Notes: generated by a model not told the origin, from the letters alone. 41,295 bases of DNA from Gammaproteobacteria bacterium (GCA_028817305.1 JAPPPX010000126.1:10189-51483); one strand, 5' to 3'. Counted from the first letter of the stretch, positions 31,932-40,322 are shown. Numbers and translations: made by a program.

Positions 31932-32122
31932 TGGGGCATCTGGATCAGGGTTGCGCCAGGGCGGTTTTCGTGGGGAACAGTGTAGCACTTCAGGCGGCCC
32001 TTCCCGTCCGGCGCGCCCCCGTCGGCGCCGGGAGCGGGCCGCCCGCGGCCGGGGCGCCGGTCGCGGCCCGTCGCCAGGGTGCCGCGCCGTCCCGCGCGTT
32101 CGCTTTTCCAGGGCCCCCATTT
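31932..32122 (-). other. Gap between fmt and DUF4390 where rsmB is usually found
   Basis: The 191 bases hold no ORF with recognisable protein features, and I saw no remnant of an RsmB methyltransferase motif. The sequence is very GC-rich and low in complexity. In Pseudomonas and E. coli, rsmB follows fmt directly. Confidence 0.6.
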
Positions 32123-33079
32123 TCAGGGTCCCCCGTTCTGCCGGTACCGCTCGCGCAGTTCCGGCCGGCCGTTCAGGAATGCGGCGGCGCTCAAGGGGCG
32201 CCCCCCGGGAGATTGCACGGTCAGCAGCCGCAGGCACCGGTTATCGCCGGCCGCGACGTCAATGCCGCAGGGGGCGGCGCGCATTACCGTGCCGGGGGCG
32301 ACGTTGCTGGGGCCCGGCATCGCGGCCGCCTCCCATACCCGCAGGCGCAACGGGCCCAGTTCCGTGTGGGCGACCGGCCACGGGTTGAATGCCCGCACCT
32401 GCCGGGCGATCTCGGCAGCCGGGCAGTTCCAGTCAATCCGCGCTTGGCGCTTGGTGATCCGGGGGGCGTAGGTGGCGAGCCTTTCCTCCTGGGCGCAGGC
32501 CCGGAGCCGGCCCGCCTGCGCCTCCTGTAGCATCTCCAGCAGGCAACGGCGCCCCAATTCGGCCAGGCCCCGCTCCAGGGTGGCAGTCGTTTCCCGAGCC
32601 CCGATTTCGCGGCTTGCCTGACGCAGTATCGGGCCGCTGTCCAGGCCTTCGTCGAGTTGGAATACGCTGACGCCGGTTTCCTGGTCGCCGGCCAGGATTG
32701 CGTGTTGCATCGGGGCCGCCCCCCGCCACCGCGGCAACAGGGAGAAATGCAGATTCAGGCAGCCCAGCCGAGGTTTCCGCAGAGACTGGGCGGGGATCAG
32801 GAGTCCGTATGCGACCACCACCAGCAGATCCAGGCCACTCAATTCGCGGATCGCGGCAATCTCGGCGCCGCGGGCGGGTTGCAATACCTTCAGGCCGCGG
32901 CGCTCGGCGAATTGCCGTACCGGGGTCGCGGTCGCTCGCAGCTTACGCCCTGCCTTCCGGTCGGGCCGGGTCAGCACGATCTCCACTGGGTGGGGGCTGG
33001 ATTCCAGGATATGCCGCAAGGTATCCCGGGCAATGTCCGAAGAACCGGCAAACCCCAGCCGTAGCGCAGGTTCCTTCAC
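32123..33079 (-). CDS. fmt: Methionyl-tRNA formyltransferase
   Basis: A 318-residue enzyme that formylates initiator Met-tRNA. The catalytic domain contains the 10-formyl-THF site with NLHFSLLPRWRGAAP (Asn and His of the active site, SLLP signature) and the catalytic Asp in FQLDEGLDSGPIL. The C-terminal OB-like tRNA-binding domain begins near residue 205 (RITKRQARIDW, then RAFNPWPVA). The start is GTG at 33079, overlapping the def stop (GTGA). Confidence 0.95.
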   Translation of the reverse strand: MKEPALRLGFAGSSDIARDTLRHILESSPHPVEIVLTRPDRKAGRKLRATATPVRQFAERRGLKVLQPARGAEIAAIRELSGLDLLVVVAYGLLIPAQSLRKPRLGCLNLHFSLLPRWRGAAPMQHAILAGDQETGVSVFQLDEGLDSGPILRQASREIGARETTATLERGLAELGRRCLLEMLQEAQAGRLRACAQEERLATYAPRITKRQARIDWNCPAAEIARQVRAFNPWPVAHTELGPLRLRVWEAAAMPGPSNVAPGTVMRAAPCGIDVAAGDNRCLRLLTVQSPGGRPLSAAAFLNGRPELRERYRQNGGP

Positions 33080-33597
33080 AAGGCGGATTGCTGTACAGAA
33101 ATCTTTTTCCGTTGCTTGTTGCGCTTTTTTTCGAAACGCTGCCGCTTCAGGGGCGACAGGTAGTCAATCAAAAGCTTGCCGTTCAGGTGATCGATCTCGT
33201 GCTGTATGCAGATGGCCAGCAGTCCGTCGCAGTGCCGGTCCACGACACCGCCCTCTAAGTTCATGGCCTGCAGGCGGATTTTCTGGCTTCGCGGCACGGG
33301 CTCGAATACTCCGGGTACGGACAGGCAGCCTTCCTGTATTGCCGTTTCGCCCTCGCGGAATATGATTTCGGGGTTGATCAGGCACATGGACTGGCTACGG
33401 TCCTCGGCGAGGTCAATGACCACGACCCGCCTGCTGACGCCGACCTGGTTGGCGGCCAGCCCGATGCCCCCTTCCGCGTACATGGTCTCCAGCATGTTTT
33501 GCGCCAGAGTGCGGATCTCGCCGTCAATCGCCTCCACCGGCAGCGCCTTTTGTCGTAACAGAGGGTGGGGGTGGTGTAGAACTTCCAGGATGGCCAT
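33076..33597 (-). CDS. def: Peptide deformylase
   Basis: A 173-residue metalloenzyme that removes the formyl group from new proteins. All three motifs are intact: GIGLAANQVG, EGCLSVPG (metal Cys) and QHEIDHLNGKL (two metal His and the catalytic Glu). The C-terminus is Lys/Arg-rich (KRQRFEKKRNKQRKK). First gene of the leftward def-fmt-ntrYX-trkAH series. Confidence 0.96.
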   Translation of the reverse strand: MAILEVLHHPHPLLRQKALPVEAIDGEIRTLAQNMLETMYAEGGIGLAANQVGVSRRVVVIDLAEDRSQSMCLINPEIIFREGETAIQEGCLSVPGVFEPVPRSQKIRLQAMNLEGGVVDRHCDGLLAICIQHEIDHLNGKLLIDYLSPLKRQRFEKKRNKQRKKISVQQSAL

Positions 33598-33713
33598 GCT
33601 GTTACCTCACAAAGTTGAAAAATATGTTATACTATTTGCAGGCCTTAGATACTACAGGAAGTTTAGCACGGCCTCGAACCGTTTTGGTCAAACAGAAAAA
33701 AGCAGGATAAAAA
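33598..33713 (+). promoter_or_regulatory. Divergent promoter region between def and the LysM gene
   Basis: This is a 116-base AT-rich spacer in otherwise GC-rich sequence. On the plus strand TGTTATACT (33625-33633) is an extended -10 box (TG, one base, TATACT) pointing at the LysM gene, about 80 bases upstream of its ATG. On the minus strand the same segment reads AGTATAAC, a possible -10 for def. No convincing -35 boxes are seen. Confidence 0.5.
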
Positions 33714-35063
33714 ATGATGTTTTCACGGACGTTTTCACGCAAAACTGCAATTGTCTGGTGCTTCTTGTTCCTGTCGGCAGCTCCCTGCCAGGCAGAGACC
33801 GTTCTCGCCCCCGGTCATCCGGAAAGCCATGTGGTGCAGAAGGGGGACACGTTGTGGGATATTGCCAGCCGGTTCCTGGCCCAGCCCTGGCGCTGGCCGG
33901 AACTGTGGAGGATTAACCCGCAGATCGAAGATCCTCACCTCATCTATCCGGGGGACATAATCCGTTTGGTATATCGGGAAGGGGAGCCGGTTCTTACCCT
34001 GGAGCGCGCCGGGGCAGGTCAACGACCGGGGCAACAGGCGGGTCAGCAACCGGGGCAGCAGCCGGGCCAGCAACCGGGTCAGCAACCGGGGCAACAGCCG
34101 GGTCAGCAGCCGGGGCAGCAGGCCGGGAGCAAGCAGGATCGCTTCGTCAAACTGAGTCCCCAGGCGCGCATCTATCCTCGCGAGCAGAGCATTCCTGCGA
34201 TCCCGTTGTACGAGATCCAGCATTACCTGGCCGATGTGCGCGTGGTGCCCGGGAGGCAATCCGACGAATGGCCCTACGTACTGTCAACCGTGATTGATAG
34301 TACCGCGCACCGGGTGTACGCGGCGGTTGGCAAGGTCTATGTCAGGGGCAAGCTGGACCCGGCTCAGGTGACTTATAGCGTCTATCGCGAGAGGCGCCTG
34401 TACCGCGACCCAGCTCTTCCGGATCGAATCCTGGGACAGGAATTGGTTTATGTAGGCGATGTCGAGATCATCCGGTTCGGCGATCCGTCAATCGGTTTTA
34501 TCAAGAGTTTCAAGCGCCCGTTGCGGCAGGGCGACAGGCTTTACGTACAGCAGGAAGGAGAGGACGAGAGTCTGGTCTCTTTTTTCCCGCGGCCTCCATC
34601 CCGGGAGGTTTCCGGCCAGATCATAGATGTTTTCGGAGGCCTTGTGGTCGCCGCGGAACGCCAGGTCGTGGTATTGGACGTAGGGGAAAATGCAGGCTTG
34701 GAGGTGGGCCATGTCCTGGCCATTCAGCAGCAGCAAATTCGCTTTGAAGACCCTCTCAGCGCTGAGTTGATGGCCAGGCAAGATCAGGCGGAGCGCATAC
34801 GCTTCCGATACGAGGACGTCAGCGCGACGGATAACCTGCTGAGCAGCATCTTCAACGATGTGAGGGGGCTGGCGAATACCTTCAATCGCAGCGGCCTGGT
34901 GCGTTACATAGGCGGCCCGACCCAGCATCCCGAGCAGGTGGAATTGGAGGGACAGAGAAACGGCCACCTGTTGGTTTTTCGGACTTTCCCGGAGGTCAGC
35001 TACGGGCTGATCATGGATATAGATTTCCCGGTATATCTTCATGATTTGGTGAAAAACCCCTGA
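33714..35063 (+). CDS. Secreted LysM-domain protein with GQQP repeat linker
   Basis: A 449-residue protein with a signal peptide (residues 1-27, ending PCQA) and one LysM domain (HVVQKGDTLWDIASRFLAQPWRW to YPGDIIRLVY, about 39-88), which binds peptidoglycan. Then comes a flexible linker of nine GQQP-type tetrapeptides (102-137), followed by a 310-residue C-terminal domain of unknown function rich in beta strands. The same architecture, without such a linker, occurs upstream of dprA in pseudomonads. ATG 33714 or the next ATG 33717 may be used; AGGA lies upstream. Confidence 0.85.
   Translation: MMFSRTFSRKTAIVWCFLFLSAAPCQAETVLAPGHPESHVVQKGDTLWDIASRFLAQPWRWPELWRINPQIEDPHLIYPGDIIRLVYREGEPVLTLERAGAGQRPGQQAGQQPGQQPGQQPGQQPGQQPGQQPGQQAGSKQDRFVKLSPQARIYPREQSIPAIPLYEIQHYLADVRVVPGRQSDEWPYVLSTVIDSTAHRVYAAVGKVYVRGKLDPAQVTYSVYRERRLYRDPALPDRILGQELVYVGDVEIIRFGDPSIGFIKSFKRPLRQGDRLYVQQEGEDESLVSFFPRPPSREVSGQIIDVFGGLVVAAERQVVVLDVGENAGLEVGHVLAIQQQQIRFEDPLSAELMARQDQAERIRFRYEDVSATDNLLSSIFNDVRGLANTFNRSGLVRYIGGPTQHPEQVELEGQRNGHLLVFRTFPEVSYGLIMDIDFPVYLHDLVKNP
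34017..34124 (+). repeat. 12-base in-frame tandem repeat, nine units (GQQP)
   Basis: Nine consecutive 12-base units encode GQRP, GQQA, six GQQP and GQQA. Glycine and glutamine codons vary between units, so the tract is not freshly expanded, but the unit length keeps the frame and allows length change by slippage without breaking the gene. Confidence 0.9.
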
Positions 35064-35096
35064 CGGCAGCCTTTCCCTGGGGTATATTCCCCGGGA

Positions 35097-36302
35097 TTGC
35101 CGGGCGGGGCAGGGCCTTGCGGGGGCGGCGTTCGCCGACCGTCCGGCAGTCGGATAAACGCAAGGAAGGTAAAGGGAATTACCGCACAGCGTCTCAAGGA
35201 CGAAGACGAGTCCATCTGTTGGCTGGTTCTGCACCGCGCCGCGCAGTGGGCCGCGCCCGGTTTTCTCCCGGGCTTGCTGGCCCGCTACGGCACTCCCGCT
35301 CGGATGCTGGAGGCGGGGCGGGCGCTTTACGGCAGGCCGGGCGGCCCGCGCCAGGCGATCGAGGCCCTGTCGCATCCCGACTGGGCGGCCATTGAGCGGG
35401 ACCTGCGCTGGCTGGAGTCCGGCAAACGCACCCTGTTGACGCTCGCGGACCAGCGCTATCCCCCGTTGTTGCGCGAAATCTTCGCGCCTCCCGGTGTCCT
35501 TTTCGTAGAGGGGGACCCGGCGCTGCTGCACAGGGCGCAAGTGGCGGTGGTAGGCAGTCGTCGCGCCTCCGGCTACGGCAGGCGCCTCGCCCGGCGATTG
35601 TCGCGGGAATTGGCGGCGGCGGGCCTGGCGGTGACCAGCGGCCTCGCCCGCGGGATTGACGGCTGCGCGCACTGGGGCGCCCTGGAGGGAGGCGGGGTGA
35701 CGCTCGCCGTGGCCGGGACCGGCCCGGACCGCGTTTACCCCAGAGCGCACCGCGAGCTGGCCTGCCGGATCGCTAGTCAGGGCGCCGTATTGTCGGAGTT
35801 CCCCCGCGGCACGCCCCCGTGGCCCGGCAATTTCCCGCGCCGCAATCGGATCATCAGCGGGCTGAGCGCAGGCGTCCTGGTTGTGGAGGCGACGGTGGAC
35901 AGCGGCTCGCTGATTACCGCCCGCCATGCCCTGGACCAGGGGCGGGACGTATTCGCCGTGCCCGGGGCCGTTACCAACCCGCTGTCGCGGGGCTGCCATT
36001 CCCTGATCCAGCAGGGGGCGAAGCTGGTGGCAACGGTAAGCGATGTGCTGGAAGAGATCGGCGGCTCCTTCGCTACAGGCCGGGCCGTTTCCCCGGGGCC
36101 GCCTGCGCCCTCGCTGCCGCCCGGACTGCCCCCCGGGCTGCGCCGGCTCCTGGAGTGTTTCGACGAGGAGTCGGTATCCGTGGACACGCTGGTGGGGAAA
36201 AGCGGATTGACCCCCGCGGAGGTTTCCTCCATGCTTTTTACCCTGGAGCTCAAGAACTGCGTGCGCGTCGGTTTGGACGGCAACTATCAAAGGCTTAAAT
36301 AA
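35097..36302 (+). CDS. dprA: DNA processing protein DprA/Smf
   Basis: Up to 401 residues. DprA loads RecA on incoming single-stranded DNA during transformation. The Rossmann core is complete: VAVVGSRRASGYGRRLARRL, SGLARGIDGCAHWGAL, TLAVAGTGPDRVYPRAH, FPRRNRIISGLSAGVLVVEA, SGSLITARHALDQGRDVFAVPG. A SAM-like N-terminal region precedes it and a winged-helix DML1-type domain ends it. The start is uncertain. No ATG lies before the domain. TTG at 35097 is the first usual start but adds 27 low-complexity residues and lacks a ribosome site, whereas ATT at 35178 follows AAGGAAGG by 8 bases and gives a normal N-terminus. Confidence 0.92.
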   Translation: MPGGAGPCGGGVRRPSGSRINARKVKGITAQRLKDEDESICWLVLHRAAQWAAPGFLPGLLARYGTPARMLEAGRALYGRPGGPRQAIEALSHPDWAAIERDLRWLESGKRTLLTLADQRYPPLLREIFAPPGVLFVEGDPALLHRAQVAVVGSRRASGYGRRLARRLSRELAAAGLAVTSGLARGIDGCAHWGALEGGGVTLAVAGTGPDRVYPRAHRELACRIASQGAVLSEFPRGTPPWPGNFPRRNRIISGLSAGVLVVEATVDSGSLITARHALDQGRDVFAVPGAVTNPLSRGCHSLIQQGAKLVATVSDVLEEIGGSFATGRAVSPGPPAPSLPPGLPPGLRRLLECFDEESVSVDTLVGKSGLTPAEVSSMLFTLELKNCVRVGLDGNYQRLK

Positions 36303-36342
36303 GGCCGGCGTTGCGGCGGCCGCTGTACTGTAAACGAGAGAT

Positions 36343-38916
36343 ATGGACAAGGCACTGGTAATCGTGGAATCCCCGGCCAAGGCGGCCACCCTGAGCCGTT
36401 ATCTGGGCAAAGGGCACGAAATCCTTGCGTCTTACGGCCATGTCAGGGACCTCGTGCCCAAGAACGACGCGGTGCTCCCGGAACAAGACTTCCGCATGCA
36501 GTACCAGCCCATAGAAAAGAACGCCCGTCACGTCCAGCGGATCTGCAGGGCCATGGCCAAGGCGGACGTGCTTTATCTGGCCACTGACCCCGACCGGGAG
36601 GGCGAGGCGATTGCCTGGCATTTGTGCGAGCTGATCAAAGAAAAGGTGGACTTGCAAGGCAAGCGGGTCTGCCGGGTCGTGTTCCACGAGATTACGCGGG
36701 CTGCGATCCTGGAGGCCTTCGAGCGGCCCGGCGAGCTCTCCCACAGCCTGATTGACGCGCAGCAGGCCCGGCGGGGCCTGGATTACCTCGTGGGCTTCAA
36801 TTTATCCCCGCTGCTTTGGAAAAAGATCGGCGCCGGATTGTCCGCCGGCCGTGTGCAGAGCCCCGCCCTGTGCATGATCGTGGAGCGCGAAGAAGAGATC
36901 GAGCGCTTCCAGTCCCGGGAATACTGGACCATCGAGGCGGACGCCTCCCATGCCGACCGTGTTTTCCCCTGCCGCCTGACCCGCTACGGCGGCAAAAAAC
37001 TGACGCAATTCAGCATCGCGGACGGCGAATCCGCGCGCGAGATGCGCAGCCGCCTGCTCAAGGACGCCGGGGGGGAATTGGTCGTGCAGGAGGTGCGGAA
37101 AAAGGAGCGCAGGCGGAACCCCGCCCCGCCGTTCATTACCTCGACGCTGCAACAGGAAGCGGCCCGCCGGCTCGGCTTTTCCGCCCAGAACACCATGCGG
37201 GTCGCCCAACGGCTCTACGAGGGCATGGATGTGGGAGACGGCGTAAGGAGCGGGTTGATCACGTACATGCGCACCGACTCGGTGCACCTGTCCGCGGAGG
37301 CGCTGCGCGACATCAGGGGCCTGATTGCCGGCCGCTACGGCAAGGAATCGCTGCCGGCGCAGCCGCGGCGCTACAAGACCAGCGCCAAGAATGCCCAGGA
37401 GGCCCACGAGGCGATCCGCCCGACCGCCATCAAGCGCTTGCCCGACGGCAAGCTGCAGGCCCTGCTGGACCGGGATCAATGGCGTCTGTACGAGTTGATC
37501 TGGAAAAGAACGGTCGCCTCCCAGATGGCTTCGGCCCTCATAGACACCGTGGCGGTGGACCTCGGCTGCAAGGGCGATCACCTTTTCCGCGCCAACGGCG
37601 CCACGGTACGCAAGCCCGGCTTCCTGGCGGTGTACGAGGAAGGCAAGGACGACCCGGTGCGCGAGGACGAAAAAGAACGCGCGCTGCCGCCGTTGCAGCA
37701 GGGGGACCGTGTCGCATTGCGCGAGCTGCGCGCCGATCAGCACTTTACCACGCCGCCCCCGCGTTACTCGGAGGCGAGCCTGGTGCGCGCCCTGGAAGAG
37801 CACGGCATCGGCCGTCCCTCCACCTATGCCAGCATCGTCTCCACTTTGCGGCAGAGAAAGTACGTGGAAATGGAGAAGAAACGCTTCGTGCCTACGGATA
37901 TCGGCAGGGTCGTGAGCCGATTCCTGACCCGGCATTTCGAGAAATACGTGGATTACGACTTCACGGCCCACCTGGAGAACGATCTGGACGCCATCTCTCG
38001 CGGCGAGAAGGGTTGGCGCCCGGTCATGAAACAATTCTGGGGCAGCTTCAAGAAGCGGGTCGAGGAAAAGGAACGCACGGTCAGCCGCATCGAGGCGAGC
38101 GGCAGGGAGTTGGGGCAGGACCCGCGGAGCGGGCGTCCGATTCTGGCGCGCATGGGCCGGTACGGTCCTTATGTGCAGATGGGCAGCGGCGGCGACAAGG
38201 AGAAGCCGCGCTTTGCCAGCCTGATGCCGGAGCAGCGCCTGGACTCCATCACCCTGGAACAGGCGCTGGAATTGTTCGAGCGCAAAGGCCGGGCGGGTGG
38301 CGGCGAGGCGGGCGGCAGGGAATTGGGACAGGACCCGCGGAGCGGGCGTCCGATTCTGGCGCGCATGGGCCGGTACGGTCCTTATGTGCAGATGGGCAGC
38401 GGCGGCGACAAGGAGAAGCCGCGCTTTGCCAGCCTGATGCCGGGACAGGAGTTGGATTCCGTCACCCTGGCGGAGGCGCTGGAATTGTTTCTGCTCCCCC
38501 GCGCGCTGGGCGAGGAGGACGGCAACGAGGTCGCGGCGGGCCGGGGACGTTACGGGCCCTACGTGCGCTACGGGAAAAAGTACGCTTCCATCAAGCCGCC
38601 CGACGACCCCCGCACCATTACTCTGGAGCGGGCGCTGGAACTGGTGCGGGCGCGGGAGCGGGAGCGCGAGGAGTCCGCCGAAAAAATCAAGGAATTCCCC
38701 AAGAAGGGCATCTGGATATCGAAGAACCGTTTCGGATTTTACGTGACGGACGGGAAAAACAACGCCAAGGTGCCGAAGGACAAGGAACCGCGGGATCTCA
38801 GCCTGCGGGAATCGCTGGCGTTGTTGCAGCAGGCATCGGTTGCCAAGGCGCCGGCCGCCAGGAGGGCGTCGGCCGCCGTCGCCCGGCGGCGCCCCAAGCG
38901 GCGGAAGAGGGCATAG
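36343..38916 (+). CDS. topA: DNA topoisomerase I
   Basis: An 857-residue type IA topoisomerase that relaxes negative supercoils. The Toprim domain has ESPAKA (9-14) and DPDREGEAIAW (82-92); the active-site tyrosine is Tyr308 in GLITYMRTDS. The core ends near residue 580. The C-terminus has no cysteine zinc ribbons such as those of E. coli TopA; instead it has four or so Topo-C repeats (GRYGPYVQMG, GRYGPYVRYG, NRFGFYVTDG) and a basic Ala/Arg/Lys tail. The first two repeats (from 587 and 658) are almost identical, caused by a 213-base DNA duplication. Confidence 0.95.
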   Translation: MDKALVIVESPAKAATLSRYLGKGHEILASYGHVRDLVPKNDAVLPEQDFRMQYQPIEKNARHVQRICRAMAKADVLYLATDPDREGEAIAWHLCELIKEKVDLQGKRVCRVVFHEITRAAILEAFERPGELSHSLIDAQQARRGLDYLVGFNLSPLLWKKIGAGLSAGRVQSPALCMIVEREEEIERFQSREYWTIEADASHADRVFPCRLTRYGGKKLTQFSIADGESAREMRSRLLKDAGGELVVQEVRKKERRRNPAPPFITSTLQQEAARRLGFSAQNTMRVAQRLYEGMDVGDGVRSGLITYMRTDSVHLSAEALRDIRGLIAGRYGKESLPAQPRRYKTSAKNAQEAHEAIRPTAIKRLPDGKLQALLDRDQWRLYELIWKRTVASQMASALIDTVAVDLGCKGDHLFRANGATVRKPGFLAVYEEGKDDPVREDEKERALPPLQQGDRVALRELRADQHFTTPPPRYSEASLVRALEEHGIGRPSTYASIVSTLRQRKYVEMEKKRFVPTDIGRVVSRFLTRHFEKYVDYDFTAHLENDLDAISRGEKGWRPVMKQFWGSFKKRVEEKERTVSRIEASGRELGQDPRSGRPILARMGRYGPYVQMGSGGDKEKPRFASLMPEQRLDSITLEQALELFERKGRAGGGEAGGRELGQDPRSGRPILARMGRYGPYVQMGSGGDKEKPRFASLMPGQELDSVTLAEALELFLLPRALGEEDGNEVAAGRGRYGPYVRYGKKYASIKPPDDPRTITLERALELVRAREREREESAEKIKEFPKKGIWISKNRFGFYVTDGKNNAKVPKDKEPRDLSLRESLALLQQASVAKAPAARRASAAVARRRPKRRKRA
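38116..38443 (+). repeat. 115-base perfect direct repeat inside topA, period 213
   Basis: Positions 38116-38230 and 38329-38443 are identical by direct comparison, and similarity continues with a few changes on both sides (38101-38115 against 38314-38328, and into the LELF codons). The period of 213 bases is 71 codons, so frame is kept. It duplicates one Topo-C repeat of the protein. Confidence 0.93.
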
Positions 38917-38955
38917 GAGGAGGCGCCCGCGCGCCCGGCGGGAAGCGCGGCGCCA

Positions 38956-38980
38956 GGCCAAGCCAAGCCAAGCCAAGCCA
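38956..38980 (+). repeat. Pentanucleotide repeat (AGCCA) between topA and purE
   Basis: Four exact AGCCA units at 38961-38980, preceded by one GGCCA. The tract sits 40-65 bases upstream of the purE start in the 103-base gap after topA and is followed by an AT-rich stretch and a duplicated TTCGGAG next to the ribosome site. Confidence 0.8.
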
Positions 38981-39019
38981 GATTTTATTTTTGTTCGGAG
39001 TTCGGAGGAGGATTCGGCA

Positions 39020-39544
39020 GTGAAGCAAGGGCAACAGGAACGCGCTTTTGTCGCCGTGTTGATGGGCTCGGGATCGGATATGCCCGTTATGCAGGCGGCT
39101 TTGGAGGTGTTGGACGGTTTCGAGGTGCCGTGTGAGGCGCGGGTCTGTTCCGCCCACCGCACCCCGGAGGCGTTGCACGAATACGTGCGGGAGGCGGAGC
39201 AGCGCGGCTGTGGGGTGTTCATAGCCGCCGCCGGATTGGCCGCGCACCTGGCGGGCAGCGTCGCCGCGCTGACCCTGAAGCCGGTCCTTGGCGTGCCCAT
39301 AGACGCGGGCCCTCTCAAGGGCGTGGATGCCCTGCTCTCCACCGTGCAGATGCCGGCCGGCGTACCGGTGGCCTGCATGGCCCTGGGCAGCGTCGGCGCC
39401 CGCAACGCCGCCTATTTCGCCGCGCAGCTTCTGGCGGTTGCGGACCCCGGGCTGGCGGCCCGGATGGCCGACGAGCGCCGGCGGCGGGCGGAACGGGTCC
39501 AGGAGGATAACCGGAAGCTACAGCGCCAACTGCCCCGGCAATGA
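39020..39544 (+). CDS. purE: N5-carboxyaminoimidazole ribonucleotide mutase
   Basis: A 174-residue class I PurE, which converts N5-CAIR to CAIR in purine synthesis. Motifs are MGSGSDMPVM, CSAHRTPE, AAAGLAAHLAG and GVPIDAGPLKGVDALLSTVQMP, the active-site residues of the family. The GTG start at 39020 follows GGAGGAGG by 8 bases; the frame runs further upstream only into the topA tail. purK is not adjacent, which is unusual since purEK are commonly paired. The stop overlaps tsaC (ATGA). Confidence 0.94.
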   Translation: MKQGQQERAFVAVLMGSGSDMPVMQAALEVLDGFEVPCEARVCSAHRTPEALHEYVREAEQRGCGVFIAAAGLAAHLAGSVAALTLKPVLGVPIDAGPLKGVDALLSTVQMPAGVPVACMALGSVGARNAAYFAAQLLAVADPGLAARMADERRRRAERVQEDNRKLQRQLPRQ

Positions 39545-40113
39545 AATCCTGGGAACTGCGGCGGGCCGCGGCCTCGGTCGAGGCGGGCGGCGTCGTCGCC
39601 TACCCCACGGAGGCCGTGTTCGGCCTGGGTTGCGACCCGCTCGACGAGCGGGCGGTGCTGCGGCTGCTGGCCCTGAAGCGTCGCCCCTGGAGCAAGGGGC
39701 TGATCCTGGTGGCTGCCGCATGGCGGCAATTCCTGCCTTATTTACGCCGGTCGGATTCGGCAATGCGCGCGCGGCTGCGGGCGACCTGGCCGGGCCCGGT
39801 CACCTGGGTCGTGCCCGCCGGGCGGGAGACGCCGGAGTGGATACGGGGCAGGCATGCGGGGGTGGCGCTTCGGGTCAGCGCCCATCCCTGCATACGGGCC
39901 TTGTGCTTGCGGACGGGGCCTCTGGTCTCTACCAGCGCCAATCCGCGGCGCTGCCCTCCGGCTCTGACCGCCCGCCGGGTGCGCGCTTACTTCGGTGACC
40001 GATTGGATTATCTCCTGGCCGGCGCCCTGGGGCAGCTGAGCGCGCCTACCGAGATTCGGGAAGCCGCCAGCGGCGCCGTGTTGCGCGGCTCGCCCCGGGG
40101 CGCCGCCGCGTAG
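39541..40113 (+). CDS. tsaC: Threonylcarbamoyl-AMP synthase
   Basis: A 190-residue YrdC-family protein that makes threonylcarbamoyl-AMP for the t6A37 modification of tRNAs reading ANN codons. It has VVAYPTEAVFGLGCDP (17-32), LKRRPWSKGLILV, TWPGPVTWVVPA and VALRVSAHP, then STSAN near residue 135. The length and lack of a Sua5 C-terminal domain indicate TsaC rather than Sua5. Coupled to purE by ATGA. Confidence 0.92.
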   Translation: MKSWELRRAAASVEAGGVVAYPTEAVFGLGCDPLDERAVLRLLALKRRPWSKGLILVAAAWRQFLPYLRRSDSAMRARLRATWPGPVTWVVPAGRETPEWIRGRHAGVALRVSAHPCIRALCLRTGPLVSTSANPRRCPPALTARRVRAYFGDRLDYLLAGALGQLSAPTEIREAASGAVLRGSPRGAAA

Positions 40114-40120
40114 TCCGGGC

Positions 40121-40322
40121 CGCTCTCCTTGAGGCGGAGCCGCGGCGGTTGCGATTTCCGTGTCCGCTGGGGGAAGGAGGCGCCGCTATGCCCCCCCCAC
40201 CGGCGCGACTTCGGGCTGCGCCCTCGTCTTGCCGACTCCCCTTCCAACTGTACATCCAGGGGGGGAGCGATGCGCGGGAATAGCGGGGCGGGAATCTTTT
40301 CCCCTCGATTGCGTAACGGCTT
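40121..40322 (+). repeat. Interspersed palindromic repeat, copy A (upstream of yajC)
   Basis: A 202-base segment starting 8 bases after tsaC. It aligns with 41060-41261. Shared landmarks are a left arm containing CTTGAGG and GGAGCC, the block from 40193 (CCCCCCACCGGCGCGAC) to 40241 (about 47 of 50 positions alike), a right arm of G-rich sequence ending GGGAGCG, and an end block TCGATTGCGTAACGGCTT at 40305-40322. The right hairpin has a larger loop than copy C. Short ORFs across it (with LEGESARRGR) are by-products of the repeat. The rest of the 431-base gap before yajC holds a promoter-like box and a hairpin near 40461-40484. Confidence 0.75.

Noticed and set aside
31932-32237. Extended N-terminus of the DUF4390 protein or an rsmB remnant
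   Set aside because: The frame is Arg/Pro-rich, overlaps the end of fmt and shows neither a methyltransferase motif nor a start better than the ATG before the signal peptide.
34017-34124. CRISPR-like regular repeats
   Set aside because: The 12-base units are contiguous, in frame and have no spacers; they encode GQQP in the LysM protein.
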